Below are positions 60,436-64,000 of a stretch of 64,000 nucleotides of DNA, piece by piece. The stretch is taken from NCBI GenBank assembly GCA_050486225.1, contig JBJHCV010000002.1, forward strand, positions 296,431 to 360,430, read 5' to 3'. This DNA is from JBBDIX01 sp050486225. Its GTDB lineage: Bacteria; Actinomycetota; Nitriliruptoria; Nitriliruptorales; Nitriliruptoraceae. The first letter of the stretch is position 1. Each line of letters opens with the position of its first letter. The translations under genes were made by a program, and so were the position numbers. The notes beneath the pieces were generated by a model that was not told the DNA's origin, did no database searches, and saw only the letters and a list, made by a program, of their open reading frames with translations.

Positions 60436-62825
60436 ACCGCGACGCCCGGGACCGGCACGGGAGGGCTCCGCGCGGGAACCACCACACGCACCGTGCCCTC
60501 GAGGTCGGTGCGTCGCACCTCGACCCCCAGCCGCTCAAGGACCGCGAGCACGTCGGGATGTGGATGCCCGTGCCGGTTGTCGGTGCCGGCACTGATCAGC
60601 GCGACACTCGCACCGGAGGCCGCGAGGAACGCCGGATCGGTCGTGGCGGCCCCATGGTGTGGGACCGTCACCAGTTCGGCGGCGAGTCGGCGGGGCGACG
60701 TCGCGAGCAGGCGTGCCTGACCCGCACGCTCGAGGTCACCCGTGGTGAGCACGCGCCGGCCGTCGGCATGGGTGATCCGCAGGACCGTCGACATGTCGTT
60801 GAGTTCGCTGCGTTCGAAGCGGTGGGGCCGCCCCTCCGGCGGGTGGAGCACCTCGACCGACAGGTCTCCCACCGTGACCACGTCGCCTGCGCGTGGCACC
60901 CGGACCGGCACGCCGCGTTCGCTGGCCACCGCGAACAGGTCGTCCACCTCGGGCAGGTCGGCCTCCTGGGGACGGAACCAGACCGCGTCGACGGCGACAC
61001 GGCGCAGGACGTCCGCGACCCCGCCGACGTGATCGAGGTGCGGGTGGGTCACCACGACGACGTCGAGGTGGCGCCGTCCACGTGACCGCAGCCAGCGCGC
61101 GACCGTCGCGTCCGCACCCGCGTCGACGAGGATGCGCGCTCCCGGCGCCTCGACCAGGAATGCGTCGGCCTGCCCGACGTCGATCGCGGTCACGGTGAAC
61201 TCGCTGCGGGGCAGCCATCCACCGACGGTCGGCACCGAGGCCGCGACCACGGCGACGACGGTCACGCCGGCGAACAGGCGTGTCACGTGTGGGGCACGGG
61301 TGACGACCCATCCGCAGCCGGCGACCAGCGCGATCACCGCCCACGGTCGGGACACGTCCACGACCGCACCGACGTCCGCGAAACGGTGCGCAGACCAGAC
61401 GACGATCCGTGCCGACCACGCGGCGACCCACAGGAGTCCTGACGCCGCGTCCACGTGCACGACCGCGACGACGGTCGCGACGAACGACAGGGCGGCGGCG
61501 AACATCGCCGCCGGAACCGCGATGACGTTCGCAGGCACGGAGGCCAGCGGCACCTCTCCGAAGGTCGCGAGCAGCAACGGCACGACGGCGACCTGCGCAC
61601 CGATCGTCACCGCGGCGACGTCGGAGAGGCGGCGTGTGACCCGGCTGCGTTCGAACAGCACCCACCGTGCCAGCCGCTGACGGACGATCGGCGCGACGAC
61701 GAGCACTCCGGCTGTCGCGGTGGCAGACAACTGCAGGCCGAGCGACCCGGCCACGAAGGGGTCCACGAGCACGAGCAGCAGGACGGCGCCCGCGAGCGCG
61801 TGGCGAGCGTCGCGTGCGACGCCACGGATGTTCACCCCCACCAGCAGCAGGGCCATGGTCCCTGCCCGCAGGACGCTCGGCTCGAACCGGGTGACGAACG
61901 CGAACCACACGATCGTCACGACCACCACGCCGCGCCGTGTTCGCACGCCCACGCCGAGCGCGTACACCACCGCGAGCACGCCGCCGATGACGATCGCCAC
62001 GTTCGACCCGGACACGGCCGTCAGGTGCGTCAGGCCGGTGGCGCGCATCGCCTCGGCCGTGTGGTCGGACAGCAGACGGGTGTCTCCCGTCACGAAGCCG
62101 ACCAGCAGCCCCCCGACGTCGCCGTGGCGTTCCGCGGCGTGCCGCACGCGGTCGCGCACGTGTTCGCTCGCCCGGGACAGTGGCCCACCCTCGGCCAGCA
62201 CCCTGACGTCGGTGACGTCCAGCAGCACCCGGGCGTGCTGACGTGCCACCCAGCGGCCGTGGCCGTCGTCCGGCACCGGCCGCAGCGTGCCGTCGATCCG
62301 CAGGACCGTGCCGAGCGGGACCGGGCCGTCGAGGGTGGCGGCGGCACGCTCTCGCACCGGGGTGCCGTCGAGGTCGTCGACGCGTACGACGGTGTGCCAG
62401 CCCCTGGCGGTGCGACGGGGCTCGCGCACCACCGCCCCCTCGACGGTGACCGCACCCCCGAGATCCGCACGCGCAACCAGTTCGCCGCCGGCCCGCGCGT
62501 GCTCACGCACTCCGGCGGCCGCCGCAGTCACGAGCAGGACGGCAACCAGTCCCAGCAGGCCGGCGACGCGTGGGCGCCCCGCCCCTCCGATCGCGGACAC
62601 CCCGAGGACTGCGGCGACCGCGACCGCCCCCGCGATCCCGAGGGGCGCGGTACCGACCGCCCAGACCCCCGACGCCGCGAGGTGCTCCCCGACGATCGCC
62701 CCGACCACCGCGCCCACGGCCCACGGACCGAGTGGGCCGACGGCACGGCGCGCAGGGGCTGCGGACGGTTCCTCGCGGTCCCCCTCCCCCCGGACGGGTG
62801 ACTCCGCGCGCGGATCAGCGGACAA
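60408..62825 (-). CDS. comEC: ComEC/Rec2 DNA-uptake channel
   Basis: An 805-residue protein: N-terminal helices, an OB-like DUF4131 domain, the Competence channel domain (GLTHLTAVSGSNVAIVIGGVLA near 265) and a C-terminal metallo-beta-lactamase domain (VTAIDVGQADAFLVEAPGARILVDAGA, THPHLDHVGG, TGDLE, VPHHGA). It transports single-stranded DNA into the cytosol. The only start near the comEA stop is a TTG at 62825, overlapping by 11 bp. It occurs with comEA in one unit; pilus genes are not in the window. Confidence 0.94.
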   Translation of the reverse strand: MSADPRAESPVRGEGDREEPSAAPARRAVGPLGPWAVGAVVGAIVGEHLAASGVWAVGTAPLGIAGAVAVAAVLGVSAIGGAGRPRVAGLLGLVAVLLVTAAAAGVREHARAGGELVARADLGGAVTVEGAVVREPRRTARGWHTVVRVDDLDGTPVRERAAATLDGPVPLGTVLRIDGTLRPVPDDGHGRWVARQHARVLLDVTDVRVLAEGGPLSRASEHVRDRVRHAAERHGDVGGLLVGFVTGDTRLLSDHTAEAMRATGLTHLTAVSGSNVAIVIGGVLAVVYALGVGVRTRRGVVVVTIVWFAFVTRFEPSVLRAGTMALLLVGVNIRGVARDARHALAGAVLLLVLVDPFVAGSLGLQLSATATAGVLVVAPIVRQRLARWVLFERSRVTRRLSDVAAVTIGAQVAVVPLLLATFGEVPLASVPANVIAVPAAMFAAALSFVATVVAVVHVDAASGLLWVAAWSARIVVWSAHRFADVGAVVDVSRPWAVIALVAGCGWVVTRAPHVTRLFAGVTVVAVVAASVPTVGGWLPRSEFTVTAIDVGQADAFLVEAPGARILVDAGADATVARWLRSRGRRHLDVVVVTHPHLDHVGGVADVLRRVAVDAVWFRPQEADLPEVDDLFAVASERGVPVRVPRAGDVVTVGDLSVEVLHPPEGRPHRFERSELNDMSTVLRITHADGRRVLTTGDLERAGQARLLATSPRRLAAELVTVPHHGAATTDPAFLAASGASVALISAGTDNRHGHPHPDVLAVLERLGVEVRRTDLEGTVRVVVPARSPPVPVPGVAVQADAVARP

Positions 62826-63441
62826 CGACGAGGTCCGCCAGCGACTGGAACGTCGCCTCCCCGATCCCGCTCACCGCGCGCAGGTCCCCCGGCGTTGCGA
62901 AGGGGCCGTGTCGTTCGCGATGGGCGACGATCGCGGCCGCACGGGTCGGGCCGACACCGGGCAGGGTCTGCAGGGTCGTCGCATCCGCCCGGTTGAGGTC
63001 CACCCTGCCGTCACCGGTCGTGGCGTGACCGACTCCCTGTTCGCCCACCGCGGGAACATGGACCTGTTCACCGTCCCCGAGTCGACGCGCGAGGTTCACG
63101 ACCTGCAGGTCGGCGTCGTCGAGCGCACCGCCCACGGCGTCGATGGCGTCCGCGACCCGAGACCCCACAGGGAGGTGGACGAGGGACGGCGTACGGACGG
63201 CACCGGTCACGTGCACCGTCACGACGTCGTCGTGGCCGTCGACACGGTGTCCGACTCCCTCGTCCCACTCGGCCACGGCGACGCCGACGTCGGCAGCCGA
63301 GGTCGACGGCACAGGACGTTCCGACCACCAGAACACGACGGTCAGCACTGCCGCGCCCGCGAGCAGCACGCTCAGGCCCAGCAGTTCCACGGAGCGTGCC
63401 TCGATCCACTCGAGCACGCTGGAGGTGCGGAGGTCGTCCAT
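62815..63441 (-). CDS. comEA: ComEA DNA-binding competence protein
   Basis: A 208-residue protein. The ATG at 63441 (MDDLRTSSVLEWIEA) precedes one membrane helix (about 20-40). An SLBB domain (VTVHVTGAVRTPSLVHLPVGSRVADAIDAVGGA, about 75-125) and a C-terminal helix-hairpin-helix (DLNRADATTLQTLPGVGPTRAAAIVAHRERHGPF, about 147-182) follow. It binds incoming DNA outside the membrane and passes it to ComEC. The frame stays open upstream to 63828, but that part crosses the C10 junction and is not this gene. Confidence 0.94.
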   Translation of the reverse strand: MDDLRTSSVLEWIEARSVELLGLSVLLAGAAVLTVVFWWSERPVPSTSAADVGVAVAEWDEGVGHRVDGHDDVVTVHVTGAVRTPSLVHLPVGSRVADAIDAVGGALDDADLQVVNLARRLGDGEQVHVPAVGEQGVGHATTGDGRVDLNRADATTLQTLPGVGPTRAAAIVAHRERHGPFATPGDLRAVSGIGEATFQSLADLVVVR

Positions 63442-63530
63442 GCGGGCCAGCGTGCCGTCGGGCGCACCGTTCGACGCCACGACGACGTGTCGTGCTGTGG
63501 ATCCGTGCGTGCCCCACGCCGCGACGGGCA

Positions 63531-63540
63531 CCCCCCCCCC
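63531..63540. other. C10 homopolymer at a probable sequence junction
   Basis: Ten consecutive C's 90 bp upstream of comEA mark an abrupt change to sequence with a different origin. Such a run at a join suggests an assembly or library artefact. Confidence 0.7.
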
Positions 63541-64000
63541 GTAAGAAGGCGGCGGGTGCACGCAACACCACCTCCGCTCCGCCGGCGATGAAGAGCTCTC
63601 CGACCATTGTTTGCCCGCTGTCGATCTCGTGAATGCCCTGGTTGATGAGGGCGCCGCCGCCGTCCAGACGCTGGGTTCCCCGCCAGGTGGAGTCGCGGTA
63701 GTAGGAGGGATCACGCCACCATTTGACACGGGCGCTGATAAAGGTGAGTCTCCCGAAGCGAGCGCTGTCGATGGCCTTGCGGATGGTGCTTGCGCCCTTG
63801 CCTGTGCGCATGGGGAAGAAACCGCCAAGCACGCAACCGTGCTCCTTGGCGGCCTGGATCATGGTGAGGGTTCGCTCCAGATTGATTTCAAGTGGCTTTT
63901 CGCAAAGCACATGCTTGCCCGCGCGGAAGGCGGCCAACGCGGGATCGAGATGGGCTCCACTCGGAGTGGCGATGAGCAGGGCATCGAGTCCCGGTTCTTT
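63541..64000 (-). CDS. Gfo/Idh/MocA oxidoreductase, internal fragment
   Basis: The minus-strand frame is open from the right edge and reads LDALLIATPSGAHLDPALAAF, then KHVLCEKPLEINLERT, GCVLGGFFPMR, RWRDPSYYRDSTWRGT-like and LDGGGALINQGIHEID. These are standard Gfo/Idh/MocA segments, including the EKP catalytic Lys motif, an NAD(P)-dependent sugar or polyol dehydrogenase family. The start lies beyond 64000, and homology stops at the C10 run. GC content and codon choice (AAA, GAA, TTG, CTT, AGT) are unlike all other genes here. Confidence 0.85.

Noticed and set aside
63442..63828. Longer ComEA N-terminus
   Set aside because: It would cross the suspected junction and adds no family-like sequence; MDDLRTSSVLEWIEA is the natural start.
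63068..63937. Gfo/Idh/MocA frame continued through comEA
   Set aside because: Homology ends at the C10 run; the rest is an out-of-frame shadow of comEA.

Overview
The window is a high-GC (about 70% by eye), gene-dense bacterial chromosome segment. Several things point to Actinomycetota: DUF222/HNH, Rv2578c-like radical SAM, DUF4012 and large (180 kDa class) NAD-glutamate dehydrogenase genes; many GTG starts; TTGCCG/TANNNT promoters; and LexA boxes of the CGAAC-N4-GTTCG type. The mix of pyruvate:ferredoxin oxidoreductase, PPi-type phosphofructokinase, RecBCD and large GDH suggests a deep-branching class (Nitriliruptoria- or Acidimicrobiia-like). That placement is inference and was not tested by phylogeny. 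No rRNA, tRNA, CRISPR array, insertion sequence or prophage was recognised.

Layout. (1) 1-6.2 kb is the edge of a cell-surface polysaccharide cluster: a possible glycosyltransferase tail, a polytopic polymerase-like protein, a PglK-type ABC transporter, a DUF4012 protein and a sortase-substrate-like surface protein. (2) 6.5-18.8 kb is the conserved hrcA-dnaJ-rsmE-phoH-ybeY-corC ... cdd-era block, interrupted by nifJ and a dihydroorotate dehydrogenase-like gene. Most junctions overlap by 1-4 bp. (3) 18.9-24.5 kb holds a J-domain protein, an exported trypsin-like protease with a coiled-coil membrane partner, an unknown protein, an RNase II/R-type nuclease and a gamma-carbonic-anhydrase-like protein. 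(4) 24.6-39.2 kb is a minus-strand DNA-end-processing operon in transcription order: DUF222/HNH, sbcD, sbcC-like, recC, recB, recD. Each gene overlaps the next, and a near-ideal LexA (SOS) box lies upstream of the first. (5) 39.4-46.2 kb has a GerMN lipoprotein and DoxX-like pair, a radical SAM gene (SplB/Rv2578c group) with its own perfect SOS box, a metal P-type ATPase fused to a hemerythrin-like domain, a structured 770-bp intergenic region, and PPi-phosphofructokinase. (6) 46.2-63.4 kb contains an exported protein, a PEBP, hemW, a DUF1269 protein, lepA, rpsT (promoter and terminator visible), NAD-GDH, a small DUF2007-like protein, holA, a D-2-hydroxyacid dehydrogenase, a DUF418 membrane protein, comEC and comEA.

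(7) 63.53-64.0 kb does not match the rest. After a run of ten C's the sequence becomes part of a Gfo/Idh/MocA oxidoreductase with different base composition, which looks like an assembly or library chimera.

The most interesting reading is that sections 4 and 5 form an SOS island. Two perfect CGAAC-N4-GTTCG sites 2.7 kb apart could place the whole SbcCD-RecBCD machinery, an HNH nuclease and a photolyase-like radical SAM enzyme under LexA. The same operon carries several period-12 (tetrapeptide) repeat arrays inside recB, recC and sbcC.
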